Source: CAMDPA01 sp963825625
GTDB taxonomy: Bacteria; Pseudomonadota; Alphaproteobacteria; Rhizobiales; Hyphomicrobiaceae
Direction: 5' to 3'
Length of the DNA: 64,000 nt
Assembly: GCA_963825625.1 (NCBI GenBank)
Contig: CAWGUF010000032.1
Coordinates: 1-64,000, forward strand
This document shows positions 54,703 to 62,881 of the stretch, piece after piece. Below the pieces are notes generated by a model, which was not told the DNA's origin, ran no database searches, and worked only from the letters and a program-made list of their open reading frames with translations. The position numbers and the translations under genes are program-made. The first letter of the stretch is position 1. Each line of letters starts with the position of its first letter.

Positions 54703-55128
54703 ATGCCCGATTTCGTCCCAACCCATCGCCTCACGCACGAGGCCAGCATGAAGATGATCGCTGCCGGCGTGGCCAAGGCCGACGAGATCGGGGTCAAGAT
54801 CAGCCTGGCCGTGGCCGATCGATCCTGCCAGCTCATCGGCTTCCTGATGATGGATGGCGCGCGCATTTTCTCCGGCCGCGCCACGATCAAGAAGGCGCTG
54901 ACGGCGGCATCCCAGCACGTGGCGACCGGCTATGCGAAGCCGGAGGATGTGTTGAGCCTGCAGATCCGCATGGACGGCGACTTCACCAATGTGCGGGGCG
55001 GGTTTCCGATCATCGTCGGCGGCGAGACAATCGGCGCGGTGGCGGCCGGCGGCGCATCGCAGGACGAGGACGTCATCGTCGCACGCGCTGCATTGGCGGC
55101 GCTTGGACTGGGCGAGGCGCCTGACTGA
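54703..55128 (+). CDS. GlcG/HbpS-like haem-degrading family protein
   Basis: A 141-residue protein of the GlcG/HbpS family (formerly DUF336): LTHEASMKMIAAGVAKADEI, ISLAVADRSCQLIGFLMMDG, SGRATIKKALTAASQHVATG, GGFPIIVGGETIGAVAAGGA, SQDEDVIVARAALAALGL. Members bind haem, cobalamin or small acids and often accompany catabolic operons. GAGG lies before the ATG. It is the last gene of the plus-strand trio beginning at 53026, and the TPR gene converges on it. Confidence 0.88.
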   Translation: MPDFVPTHRLTHEASMKMIAAGVAKADEIGVKISLAVADRSCQLIGFLMMDGARIFSGRATIKKALTAASQHVATGYAKPEDVLSLQIRMDGDFTNVRGGFPIIVGGETIGAVAAGGASQDEDVIVARAALAALGLGEAPD

Positions 55129-55168
55129 GCGCCTGCAAATGCAGCGCAGCAGGCGCCATCGATTTGGG

Positions 55169-55912
55169 TCAGGACGGCTGGCCCTCGATCTCGCGCGTCA
55201 GCTCCTCGACGGCGGTCTTGGCTCCCGAATACAGCGGATAGACGTCATACAGCTGGCGATAGACCGCCAGCGCCGCCTTCTTCCGGTCGGTCGCCTTGAA
55301 GATTTGGGCCAGCCCCTCGAGTGCCTTGTAATGGTTGGGATCCAACGCCAGAACACGCTGCAGATCGCCGGCTGCCCGCCGAAAATCGTTTTCGCTGAAG
55401 TGGACCATTGCCCGTCGATAAAAAACTTCGGTGGAATCCGGTGCCAGCTTTACCGCGCGATCGAGCAGCTCGATGGCAAGCTCATCCTCGTTCCCGGCGG
55501 CGGCCTTGGTGGCGCGCGCCATCAGCAGGCCCACCGTGTCGCCTACCGACGCCTTCCATACCTGCTCGATGGCATGAGCCGTGCGCTGCGCTGTCTCCTC
55601 ATCCTGGGCCGTCGCAAGGTAGGCGTAGAGCTCGCGCAGCAGCAGCGCACGCTGGCTGCCACCTTCTGGCACCGAATTGCTACCGGGCCGACGCAGCACC
55701 TTTGGGATGGGCTTGGGCTGGGCAGCCTCGCCCGACGGCCTCTTCTTGCCCGGTCCGGCCTTGTCGGACGGCTTCGAGGTGTCCGTGCCGTCGCGTAGCT
55801 CGGGATCATCCCGTGGCTCCGGCGACTGGGCCAAAGCCGGCGTAGAGCCGCCCGCGGCCACCGTGATGACAGCGGCAGCGAAGAAAACTGAAAACGTGGG
55901 GACTTTGCGCAT
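55169..55912 (-). CDS. Secreted TPR-repeat protein
   Basis: A 247-residue protein with a signal peptide (TFSVFFAAAVITVAAGGSTP, cleavage near ALA). A charged Pro/Lys-rich segment follows, then tetratricopeptide repeats: ATKAAAGNEDELAIELLDRA, VKLAPDSTEVFYRRAMVHFS, DFRRAAGDLQRVLALDPNHY, KALEGLAQIFKATDRKKAAL. TPR proteins scaffold periplasmic complexes; no partner is suggested by the neighbours. The longer start at 55948 adds residues that would lengthen the basic n-region, so the shorter ATG is preferred. Confidence 0.85.
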   Translation of the reverse strand: MRKVPTFSVFFAAAVITVAAGGSTPALAQSPEPRDDPELRDGTDTSKPSDKAGPGKKRPSGEAAQPKPIPKVLRRPGSNSVPEGGSQRALLLRELYAYLATAQDEETAQRTAHAIEQVWKASVGDTVGLLMARATKAAAGNEDELAIELLDRAVKLAPDSTEVFYRRAMVHFSENDFRRAAGDLQRVLALDPNHYKALEGLAQIFKATDRKKAALAVYRQLYDVYPLYSGAKTAVEELTREIEGQPS

Positions 55913-56088
55913 GACGGTGAATGTATGTGCTCGACGGCGCAACGTCAAAGCCCACGATCACGGCGCCGAGAAAATTTCGCGCGCAAGCGGGGAGCAGATC
56001 TTGACCCTGCGGTCATCATGGCCATGCGGCGATGCTGGACATGTGGCGATCAGGCGAGAGCCAGCCGCCGCAGCCAAAATTCGCCCGG

Positions 56089-56214
56089 TCAGCGCTGGCG
56101 TGCCTTGAACCGCTTCTGGGTCTTGTTGATCACGTACACCCGCCCCTTGCGACGCACTACGCGATTATCGCGATGCCGCCCACGCAGGGACTTCAGGGAA
56201 TTCTTGACCTTCAT
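56089..56214 (-). CDS. rpmJ: 50S ribosomal protein L36 (zinc-less form)
   Basis: A 41-residue protein beginning MKVKNSLKSLRGRHRDNRVV and ending with a basic KRFKARQR. It lacks the four-ligand C-x2-C...C-x-H zinc ribbon of the zinc-binding paralogue, which is the usual alphaproteobacterial bL36 form. The frame extends 23 codons upstream, but those residues are not part of L36. It is encoded downstream of tRNA-Val on the same strand, separated by a hairpin. Confidence 0.93.
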   Translation of the reverse strand: MKVKNSLKSLRGRHRDNRVVRRKGRVYVINKTQKRFKARQR

Positions 56215-56300
56215 CACACGCCCGTCTGAATTGACCGTCTGAATTTGCGATGCCTGGAGACCGACCAGAGCGGGGCCCGCCAAGCGACAAAACCACCTCA

Positions 56301-56323
56301 GCCGTGACCTTCTGGGTCACGGT
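56301..56323 (-). terminator. Hairpin between tRNA-Val and rpmJ
   Basis: GCCGTGACC / GGTCACGGT form a 9-bp stem with a five-base loop. On the minus strand it follows tRNA-Val by 14 nt and is trailed by TGAGGTGGTTTTGTC. It is probably a terminator for the tRNA transcript, though the T run is short. Confidence 0.5.
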
Positions 56324-56337
56324 GAAGCGCCAAGAGC

Positions 56338-56412
56338 TGGTGGGCGCGACAGGGATCGAACCTGTGACCCCTACCATGTCAAGGTAGTGCTCTACCGCTG
56401 AGCTACGCGCCC
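56338..56412 (-). tRNA. tRNA-Val (anticodon GAC)
   Basis: The reverse complement folds as a 75-nt tRNA. It has acceptor GGGCGCG/CGCGCCC, a D arm with TAGCTCAGCGGTAGAGC, anticodon stem CTACC/GGTAG with loop TTGACAT (anticodon GAC), a T arm with AGGTTCGATCC, and an encoded CCA. Confidence 0.97.
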
Positions 56413-56940
56413 TCGAGCCGCCGCTTGTAGCGCCACACGCGCCACCTGTCCAGCCTCACATGAGATTCAGTGCATGATGCACAATAGCCACTCACGCTGC
56501 GCTCGCGAAATTGTTTCGCTGCGATGCGGTAGATCGGTCACGAATCAGCACCCTCACGCGGGTAGAACGTGGCGTGAATATTAACGCTATGGAACGCTGT
56601 TAGGCCGTTCACGCGGTGGTTTGGGGCCATCTGCCGCGTTTGATGTTGCGGCGCAGCGTGGTAACTGGTTATCGTAATTCATGGCATACTGGTCACAAGC
56701 CGTGGTGCCATACGGGTACATGCCTCGAACGCGCAGACGGCGACGGCGCGAAAGACGGCATCGCATGCTGGCGGCGGCGATTTGGCGTAGATGGCCTGAC
56801 CGTTTGCCAGAAGGGAAACGCCGGAGTTCGGGGGCAAAGCGCGGATCCGGTCACCAGAGGGCACCTGGCTTTTCGGGATCTGGCGCTCGGCGGGATACGA
56901 CAGCGGCGGGATATAGTGGCTTGGCCCATCGAACATGGTG
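56413..56940. other. Region upstream of MaoC gene, no gene recognised
   Basis: About 530 bp. A frame runs through part of it (56616-57017), but its product shows no family resemblance and no good start site. It is AT-richer near 56450-56680 (promoter of tRNA-Val and possibly of maoC) and ends in the 26-bp tandem repeat at 56941. Confidence 0.5.
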
Positions 56941-57002
56941 CTGAGCAGGAATTGGCGCCAGGGGCGCTGAGCAAGAATTGGCGCCAGGGGCGCCGAGGGG
57001 CG
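56941..57002. repeat. 26-bp tandem repeat before MaoC gene
   Basis: Two adjacent 26-bp copies (56941-56966 and 56967-56992), differing at one base, each contain the palindromic TTGGCGCCA. A third partial copy (CCGAGGGGCG) follows. The array ends 14 bp before the maoC start and so lies in its leader. Confidence 0.8.
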
Positions 57003-57016
57003 CAAGGAGCGACGTA

Positions 57017-57460
57017 ATGACCATCATGGAGCGCAAGACCTACTTCTTCGAGGATCTGGAACTCGGCATGGAGGCCGATTACCAGCGCCAGGTCGCGGAC
57101 GCTGACATCGTCGCCTTTGCGGATGTCACCGGCGACAAGAATCCGGTGCATCTCGACGACGCCTACGCGGCCAAGACCATATTCAAGCAGCGCATTGCGC
57201 ATGGCATGCTGACCGCCGGCTACATCTCGACCGTGTTCGGCATGGAGCTGCCGGGCCCCGGCGCCATCTATGTCTCTCAGACGCTGAACTTTCGCGCGCC
57301 CGTCAAGATCGGCGACATCGTGACCGCGCGCGTCAAGGTGGTCGAGTTGATCGAGGCCAAACGCCGTGCGCGCTTCGAGTGCCAATGCGTCGTTGGCGAT
57401 AAAGTGGTGCTCGAAGGCGAGGCCGTTCTCATGGTGCCGGCCCGCCCCACGTCCGACTGA
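57017..57460 (+). CDS. MaoC-like (R)-specific enoyl-CoA hydratase
   Basis: A 147-residue hot-dog-fold protein: DLELGMEADYQRQVADADIV, FADVTGDKNPVHLDDAYAAK (the hydratase Asp-His dyad in DVTGDKNPVH), RIAHGMLTAGYISTVFGMEL, RAPVKIGDIVTARVKVVEL. It hydrates trans-2-enoyl-CoA to (R)-3-hydroxyacyl-CoA, commonly linking beta-oxidation to polyhydroxyalkanoate. A phasin is encoded about 3.5 kb away, consistent with PHA. AAGGAG lies 8 nt before the ATG at 57017. Confidence 0.9.
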   Translation: MTIMERKTYFFEDLELGMEADYQRQVADADIVAFADVTGDKNPVHLDDAYAAKTIFKQRIAHGMLTAGYISTVFGMELPGPGAIYVSQTLNFRAPVKIGDIVTARVKVVELIEAKRRARFECQCVVGDKVVLEGEAVLMVPARPTSD

Positions 57461-57575
57461 ACAGCCGCGTGGATCTCGCCTGCTGGCATCGTGACGGCGT
57501 CGGGGCTTTCGCCCGGCGCCTGTAACAGCTATTTGATGCATCAATTGGCGTCGGCGAGGCAGAATTGCACGGCAA

Positions 57576-58553
57576 ATGAAGGTCATCAACGGATACGATG
57601 CCATACCGGCTGCGATGCGCGGCTGTGCGCTGGCGATAGGTAATTTCGACGGCGTGCACCGTGGGCATCAGGAGCTGCTGCGGCAAACGCGACGCCAAGC
57701 GCAGTTGATCGATGCGCAGGCCGGCGTGATGGTTTTCGAGCCGCATCCACGGCTGTTTTTCAAGCCGGATCAACCGCTGTTCGCCTTGACGCCTCTAACA
57801 GAGAAGCTCAGGCTGTTTCAGGCACTGAAGCTCGATTTTGCAGCGGTGCTCGAATTCGATGCCGATCTGGCAGGCTTGTCGCCGGTCGAATTCGTGGATC
57901 GAATACTGGTCGGCGGACGGGGGCGTGGGTTCGAGGTTCGCCACGTGGTCATCGGCTACGACTTTTATTTCGGCAAGGGCCGGGCGGGTACACCGGAGAT
58001 GTTGCGCGATCTGGGGGCGGAGCGCGGCTTCGGCGTCACCGTGATCGCGCCCGTAGCGGAGGCAGGAGAGGTGCTTTCATCATCTGCAGTGAGGGCCAGG
58101 CTATCGACTGGTGACGTGCGCGGCGCGGCGCAGGAGCTGGGCCATTGGTGGCGCGTGAAAGGTGCGGTGACTGGCGGTGCAAAGCGCGGCACCGGGATGG
58201 GATTTCCGACCGCCAATATCACGCTTCCAGCCGGCACGGCACTCGGCCAAGGGATCTTTGCTGTACAGGTCTGGGTGGAGGGCAGGCAGATAGACGGTGC
58301 TGCTTATTTTGGGCAACGCCCGACATTCGACAATGGCGCGCCTGTACTCGAGGTCTTCCTTTTCGATTTCGACGAAGATATTTACGGCCGCGAAATCGAG
58401 GTGGAATTCGTAGGCTATGTGCGCCCGGACCAGCGATTTCCCGATATGGAAGCGCTGAAGGTGCAGATGGAAAAGGACTGTGCCCGTGCACGCGAGCTAC
58501 TTACCGAAGCTCGGGCGGACCCTGCCCTGTCCTCCTATTCGATGCGCCCCTAA
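57576..58553 (+). CDS. ribF: Bifunctional riboflavin kinase/FAD synthetase
   Basis: A 325-residue enzyme that makes FMN from riboflavin and FAD from FMN. The N-terminal FAD synthetase has ALAIGNFDGVHRGHQELLRQ and FVDRILVGGRGRGFEVRHVV followed by IGYDFYFGKGRAGT. The C-terminal riboflavin kinase has KRGTGMGFPTANITLP and a later EVFLFDFDEDIYGREIEVEF. Length matches the family. It follows maoC by about 115 bp. FMN from this enzyme would ultimately feed the prenyl-FMN needed by the UbiD proteins. Confidence 0.96.
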   Translation: MKVINGYDAIPAAMRGCALAIGNFDGVHRGHQELLRQTRRQAQLIDAQAGVMVFEPHPRLFFKPDQPLFALTPLTEKLRLFQALKLDFAAVLEFDADLAGLSPVEFVDRILVGGRGRGFEVRHVVIGYDFYFGKGRAGTPEMLRDLGAERGFGVTVIAPVAEAGEVLSSSAVRARLSTGDVRGAAQELGHWWRVKGAVTGGAKRGTGMGFPTANITLPAGTALGQGIFAVQVWVEGRQIDGAAYFGQRPTFDNGAPVLEVFLFDFDEDIYGREIEVEFVGYVRPDQRFPDMEALKVQMEKDCARARELLTEARADPALSSYSMRP

Positions 58554-58616
58554 AGCGCGTTAGGCAGTTGGACCGGCTGCTTTGGCCGGGCCCAAACAGC
58601 CTGCGCGTGGCCGATC

Positions 58617-58877
58617 TCATGCATCATGCCGTTGGCGTGCTGCCTCCAGGATCTCGAGGTTCGGGCAGAAGACTGGATGCGCATCACGCTCGGCTTGAGC
58701 CAGCCAATTACCGCAAGCTTGAGCTTCCCGGCAAAACAGGCATGTCCTGCGCGCCTGCGCGTAGGCATCGCCAGCGCGGATCCGAGCAAGATCGATCGGA
58801 CAGATGCCAAGCCGGATCATCATCTCGTCGAGGCGGCGAGCCTGATGCTCGACCCGCTTGAACATCGGCCATTGCAT
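58617..58877 (-). CDS. DUF6455 family protein
   Basis: An 86-residue protein from the ATG 9 nt after AGGAGGAG. It has a helical N-terminal half (RRLDEMMIRLGICPIDLARI) and a Cys cluster RTCLFCREAQACGNWLAQAE, with a fourth cysteine in HPVFCPNLEILEAA, together a likely metal or cluster site. This pattern matches the alphaproteobacterial DUF6455 proteins of unknown function. An FNR/FixK-type box lies 64 bp upstream, so expression at low oxygen is likely. Confidence 0.8.
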   Translation of the reverse strand: MQWPMFKRVEHQARRLDEMMIRLGICPIDLARIRAGDAYAQARRTCLFCREAQACGNWLAQAERDAHPVFCPNLEILEAARQRHDA

Positions 58878-58940
58878 GAGGTCGCTCCTCCTGCCGGTCG
58901 CGGTTCGCAGCAGTTGTGCAGGGTTTGAACGCGGAATGCG

Positions 58941-58954
58941 TTGACCAGGATCAA
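58941..58954 (-). promoter_or_regulatory. FNR/FixK-type box upstream of DUF6455 gene
   Basis: TTGACCAGGATCAA fits TTGA(C/T)-N4-(A/G)TCAA. It lies 64 bp before the DUF6455 start and about 230 bp from the permease on the other strand. Confidence 0.6.
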
Positions 58955-59185
58955 GGTTGCTCGTTGTGCGTCGCGGCGAATACCCTCTCTCGTCAGGTTG
59001 GCGCAAGCTTCGGGAGCTCGCGAGCGGCATCGCCCGCGGGTCTCACGTTGCGGCCGACCATCCAGCGTAGAATAGCGTGCTATCGTCGATCAAATCTCGT
59101 TGTCTCGGGCAGAAACGGCAGCGCTCGAAGATACTTGGCGGCATGGTGTTAGCGAACTCGGTTATCGAAATCCGGAGACGTATCG

Positions 59186-60451
59186 ATGGCAGCGGGGGAC
59201 ATCACGCCACCGGCGGGCGGGGCAGGCGAAAACGGAGACGTTGGCCTCGCCCGTACACTGACGTTGACGCATGCGGTGCTATATGGGCTTGGCGTTACGA
59301 TCGGCGCCGGCATCTACGTGCTGGTAGGCCCAGCGATCGGCCGGGCCGGTGCCGCCGCGCCACACGCATTTGCCATAGCCGCGGTGCTGATGGCCTTTAC
59401 GGCCGCATCGTTTGCCGAGCTGGCGACGCGCATGCCTGTTGCGGCTGGCGAAGCTGCCTATGTGGCCGCCGGCTTCCGGGCGCGATGGCCGGCGACCGTT
59501 ACGGGCCTGCTGGTGGTGGCGATGTCGATCGTATCGGCTGCCGCGATCAGCGTGGGCGCTGCCGGATACATCAGTCATGTCCTGCCTTGGCCGCATCTTA
59601 TGCTGGTTGCGGGCGTCGTTCTGCTGATGGGGTTTGTCGCGGCGTGGGGTATCAAGGAGTCGGTGACGCTGGCCGGCGTAATGACGCTGATCGAAGTCGG
59701 GGGCTTGCTTGTCATCATCGTCGCTGGAGCATTGGCCGGGCCTTATGTGCCCGACGCCAACGTGGCGGCCGCCCCCCCTTCGCCATTGCAGACGCCTTAT
59801 ATATTCGCAGGGATCGCTTCCACGACACTGCTTGCGGTGTTTGCCTTCGTAGGCTTCGAGGGCATCGCCAACGTTGCCGAGGAGGTCGAGCGCCCCGAGC
59901 GCGATCTGCCGTTGGCATTCTTCCTGACCCTCGCCATCACGACGGTGCTCTACATGGCAGTGATATGGGTGGCATTGCGGTCTGCAGGACAATCCGAGCT
60001 GGCGGGATCCAATGCGCCTCTGACGCTCGTTTTCCAGAGAGTGACGGGCGGTGATGCGCGGATCATGACGGCGATTGCCATCATCGCAACTATGAACGGG
60101 ATCATTGTTCAGACAATCATGGCGGCACGCGTCTTATACGGCTTGTCGCGACAGGGCAGCCTGCCGCGGGCTCTGGGGCGCGTCAACCGCATCACGCGGA
60201 CACCGGTCATTTCGACTGCGGTCACGGTTGCGATCACGCTGGCGCTTGCGCTGCTTGTCCCGCTCGACAGGCTTGCCGACTGGACCGCCCAGCTGACGCT
60301 GGTGATCTTCACCATTGTCAATGCCGCGCTGGTCATGCTCAAGCTGCGTGATCCGGCGCCGCGGGAAGGCGTGTTCGTTGTGCCTTTGTGGGTGCCGTGC
60401 GCCGGAATAATCAGCACCGTAGGCGTCTTGCTGGCGACTGCTGTCCTGTAA
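59186..60451 (+). CDS. APC-family amino acid permease
   Basis: A 421-residue inner-membrane transporter. Helix 1 carries the APC signature LYGLGVTIGAGIYVLVGPAI. Further helices include AIAAVLMAFTAASFAELATR, VVAMSIVSAAAISVGAAGYI, LMLVAGVVLLMGFVAAWGIK and FVGFEGIANVAEEVERPERD (the conserved helix 6-7 region). About 11-12 helices in all. It probably imports an amino acid or amine in symport with H+ or Na+; the substrate is unknown. No partner gene is adjacent. Confidence 0.9.
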   Translation: MAAGDITPPAGGAGENGDVGLARTLTLTHAVLYGLGVTIGAGIYVLVGPAIGRAGAAAPHAFAIAAVLMAFTAASFAELATRMPVAAGEAAYVAAGFRARWPATVTGLLVVAMSIVSAAAISVGAAGYISHVLPWPHLMLVAGVVLLMGFVAAWGIKESVTLAGVMTLIEVGGLLVIIVAGALAGPYVPDANVAAAPPSPLQTPYIFAGIASTTLLAVFAFVGFEGIANVAEEVERPERDLPLAFFLTLAITTVLYMAVIWVALRSAGQSELAGSNAPLTLVFQRVTGGDARIMTAIAIIATMNGIIVQTIMAARVLYGLSRQGSLPRALGRVNRITRTPVISTAVTVAITLALALLVPLDRLADWTAQLTLVIFTIVNAALVMLKLRDPAPREGVFVVPLWVPCAGIISTVGVLLATAVL

Positions 60452-60501
60452 TGCAGGCTGCGGCTTGCGTGCGCCTGTGCCCATGCCGACGGCGACCAGA
60501 G

Positions 60502-60936
60502 TCAGTGCGACCTGGCTTGCGGCTCGGAGCCTCGCGCCATGTAGTCGAAGCATTTATACGCCGTCTCGACATTGGTGCCGGCAAGTCCGCTGCCGAGCCG
60601 GGCCAGCGTCATGAATTCTTCCCGATAGTCCTCGGCGGTCTTCTGGTAATGCGAGGCCAGAATTTTCAAGGCCTCATCGCTGGTGCGGCAACTGGCGACT
60701 TTTTCAGTCGTTGCCATGTCCTGCTTCAGCCGTCGCTGCACGAAATCGCACCATTCGCCGCCAATCGAGGCGAATGTCATACCGAGATGACCGTTCCAGG
60801 TTGCCATCGCCAGCAACATGGGCTGCCACGTCTGATTCTGCGGAAACACTTGATCGAAGCCCGGAAGGCCCGGCATCGCGGGGTGCGCCCCAGGGCGAGA
60901 TGAACGCGTCTCGGCATGGCTGGAATGTTGCGGCAT
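60502..60936 (-). CDS. Phasin family protein
   Basis: A 144-residue protein from the ATG after AAGGGG. The N-terminal third is polar, then a helical phasin-like segment follows: QTWQPMLLAMATWNGHLGMT, WCDFVQRRLKQDMATTEKVA, SCRTSDEALKILASHYQKTA, EDYREEFMTLARL. Such proteins coat polyhydroxyalkanoate granules. It is divergent from the dual kinase gene, with an FNR/FixK-type box in the shared upstream region. Confidence 0.75.
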   Translation of the reverse strand: MPQHSSHAETRSSRPGAHPAMPGLPGFDQVFPQNQTWQPMLLAMATWNGHLGMTFASIGGEWCDFVQRRLKQDMATTEKVASCRTSDEALKILASHYQKTAEDYREEFMTLARLGSGLAGTNVETAYKCFDYMARGSEPQARSH

Positions 60937-61080
60937 GATTAGCCCCTTGTTGCGATCGTCCAATCATCGGTGATCGGCTGATTGGTTGGCCTGTTGGCGG
61001 GATCGAGGCACGCGGGCCATCGAGGCCGCCGATGCTTTCGAGACATGGAACATGTGACCATGTCACTTGCGTTGAACGCA

Positions 61081-61094
61081 TTGACGCGTGTCAA
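61081..61094 (+). promoter_or_regulatory. FNR/FixK-type box between phasin and dual-kinase genes
   Basis: TTGACGCGTGTCAA is a perfect TTGAC-N4-GTCAA dyad, 48 bp before the kinase start and 145 bp before the phasin start. It may serve either gene or both. Confidence 0.6.
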
Positions 61095-61141
61095 AATCAA
61101 CCGCGACAGCGCATGCAAGTTTTCGCATAACGAGGAAGGCG

Positions 61142-62701
61142 ATGACACGAGGCGACAGCGAGGCAGGCGGGCGAGTGGCGCCGGAGCAGGCCAAGGTCGT
61201 GGCGTTGCTGTCTGACCCTGGAACATGGAGGTGCGATCCAGGCAAGATTGCGAGGATCGACACGCACGGGGCGCACGTGTTCCTTGCCGGGGATCTCGCG
61301 TTCAAGATCAAGCGCGCCGTGAAATACGCGTATATGGATTTCTCGACACTTCAGCTCCGGCGCGCCGCGCTGGAACGCGAGCTGGAGGTGAACCGCGAGG
61401 CAGCGCCCGACATCTACCAGCGCGTATCAGCCATCACGCGCGAGCAAGACGGATCGCTTTGCATCGAGGGCCGCGGTGTCCCCGTGGAGTTCGGGCTTCG
61501 GATGCAGCGGTTCGACCAGTCGCAGCTGCTGTCCCGCCAGCTTGCCGCCGGGCGGCTCGGAAGTGACGTTGCCAAGATGTTGGGTGATGCCGTCTTCGAG
61601 TCCCATGCCCGCGCGCGCGTGGCAAGCCGCGAGGACGGCAGAAGCGCATTCGACGCCATTATCTCGGAATTGGCACATGCGCTGCCCGGGGCGGACGAAG
61701 ACGGAGGCGCGGCCGACGATTTCGTGCGGACAGCCGGCACACTCCTCGACGGTCATCACGCGCTCTTGAGCGAGCGGGCCCGCGCGGGTTTCGTGCGGCG
61801 CTGTCATGGCGATCTGCACCTCGACAACGTCGTCATGTGGCATGGGCGGCCGACGCTGTTCGATGCCATCGAGTTCGACGAGGAGATCGCGACGGTAGAC
61901 ACACTCTACGACCTTGCGTTCCTGCTGATGGATCTGGAGCGTCACGAGGCACGACAGGCGGCGAACGAGGTGATGAACCGCTATCTGTGGCGCAGCGGTG
62001 CCAGGCTCGATCTGCAGGGCCTTGCGGCGATGCCGCTGTTTCTCGGGCTGCGCGCTGGCATTCGCGCGATGGTCGCGGCGCAGCGGGCGGCCTTGAGCGC
62101 CGACGAGGAGCGGGTGCATGCGCTTCGAAAGGCCCGGCTCACGCTTGCCGCAGGGCTGCGCTTGATGGTGCCGCCAGCACCTCGCATGATCGCAATCGGC
62201 GGTTTTTCAGGGACCGGAAAATCGACGCTCGCAGCGCAACTCGCGCCGCGCATCGGGGCTGTCCCAGGCGCGGTTCATCTGCGCAGCGATCTGGAGCGCA
62301 AATCGATGGCCGGCGTTGCGGAGACGGAGCGACTGCCGGCTAGCGCCTATACGGCCGAGGCTGCGGCCAAGGTCTACGATTTGCTGATCGAGAAGTCGGC
62401 AGTGGTGCTTGAGGCGGGACAAGCGGTGGTCGTCGATGCCGTGTTCTCCAAGCCGGAGGAGCGCGCCGCGATCGAGGCGGTGGCTGCGCAACAGGGCGCA
62501 GCGTTCACCGGACTGTGGCTGGAGGTCCCTGTCGAGGAGATGATCCGTCGTGTGAAGGGCCGCAAAGGCGATGCATCCGATGCGACTGCCGATGTCGTGC
62601 AAACACAGCTGGCGCGGGGTGCCGGCGCCGTCGAGTGGCAGCAGGTGGATGCAGGCGGCAGTCCGGCGGCGACGCTAGCGGCCGCATTGCGGTTGATCTG
62701 A
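61142..62701 (+). CDS. Fused aminoglycoside phosphotransferase-like / P-loop kinase protein
   Basis: A 519-residue two-domain protein. Residues 1-340 are APH-like: LAGDLAFKIKRAVKYAYMDF with the ATP lysine, FVRRCHGDLHLDNVVMWHGR with the Brenner catalytic motif, and LFDAIEFDEEIATVDTLYDL with a metal Asp. Residues 345-510 form an AAA_33-type kinase with IAIGGFSGTGKSTLAAQLA, HLRSDLERKSMAG and VVVDAVFSKPEERAAIEAVA. Such fusions are common next to low-oxygen and PHA genes in alphaproteobacteria; their substrates are unknown. AGGAAGG precedes the ATG. An FNR/FixK box lies upstream. Confidence 0.9.
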   Translation: MTRGDSEAGGRVAPEQAKVVALLSDPGTWRCDPGKIARIDTHGAHVFLAGDLAFKIKRAVKYAYMDFSTLQLRRAALERELEVNREAAPDIYQRVSAITREQDGSLCIEGRGVPVEFGLRMQRFDQSQLLSRQLAAGRLGSDVAKMLGDAVFESHARARVASREDGRSAFDAIISELAHALPGADEDGGAADDFVRTAGTLLDGHHALLSERARAGFVRRCHGDLHLDNVVMWHGRPTLFDAIEFDEEIATVDTLYDLAFLLMDLERHEARQAANEVMNRYLWRSGARLDLQGLAAMPLFLGLRAGIRAMVAAQRAALSADEERVHALRKARLTLAAGLRLMVPPAPRMIAIGGFSGTGKSTLAAQLAPRIGAVPGAVHLRSDLERKSMAGVAETERLPASAYTAEAAAKVYDLLIEKSAVVLEAGQAVVVDAVFSKPEERAAIEAVAAQQGAAFTGLWLEVPVEEMIRRVKGRKGDASDATADVVQTQLARGAGAVEWQQVDAGGSPAATLAAALRLI

Positions 62702-62850
62702 TTCTCGATTGCCCAGCGGCTGCGCCGCTTTAGAGTATTTCCGATTTAGACAGAAGCGCTCCAGGCCGCGACTGCGGCCCGGCGCCGGTGCGCCGCCCCC
62801 GCGGAGTGCCAGGCCTTTTTAGGCCGGTGCGGCACGTGAGCGAGAAGGAC

Positions 62851-62881
62851 AGATCGATTCCGCCTAAGGCGGAAACGATCT
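62851..62881. repeat. Palindrome at GST gene end (CGATC-TTCCGCC type)
   Basis: AGATCG-A-TTCCGCCT and AGGCGGAA-A-CGATCT form a near-perfect inverted repeat with a one-base centre. Its right end overlaps the GST stop codon (GATCTAGA), so it could terminate or stabilise the GST transcript. The preceding 100 bp also holds a GC-rich potential hairpin (GCCAGGCCTTTTTAGGCC). Confidence 0.7.

Noticed and set aside
56616..57017. A 133-codon open frame ahead of maoC
   Set aside because: It has no good ribosome site and no family resemblance, and it runs through the tandem repeat; maoC has a strong site at its own ATG.
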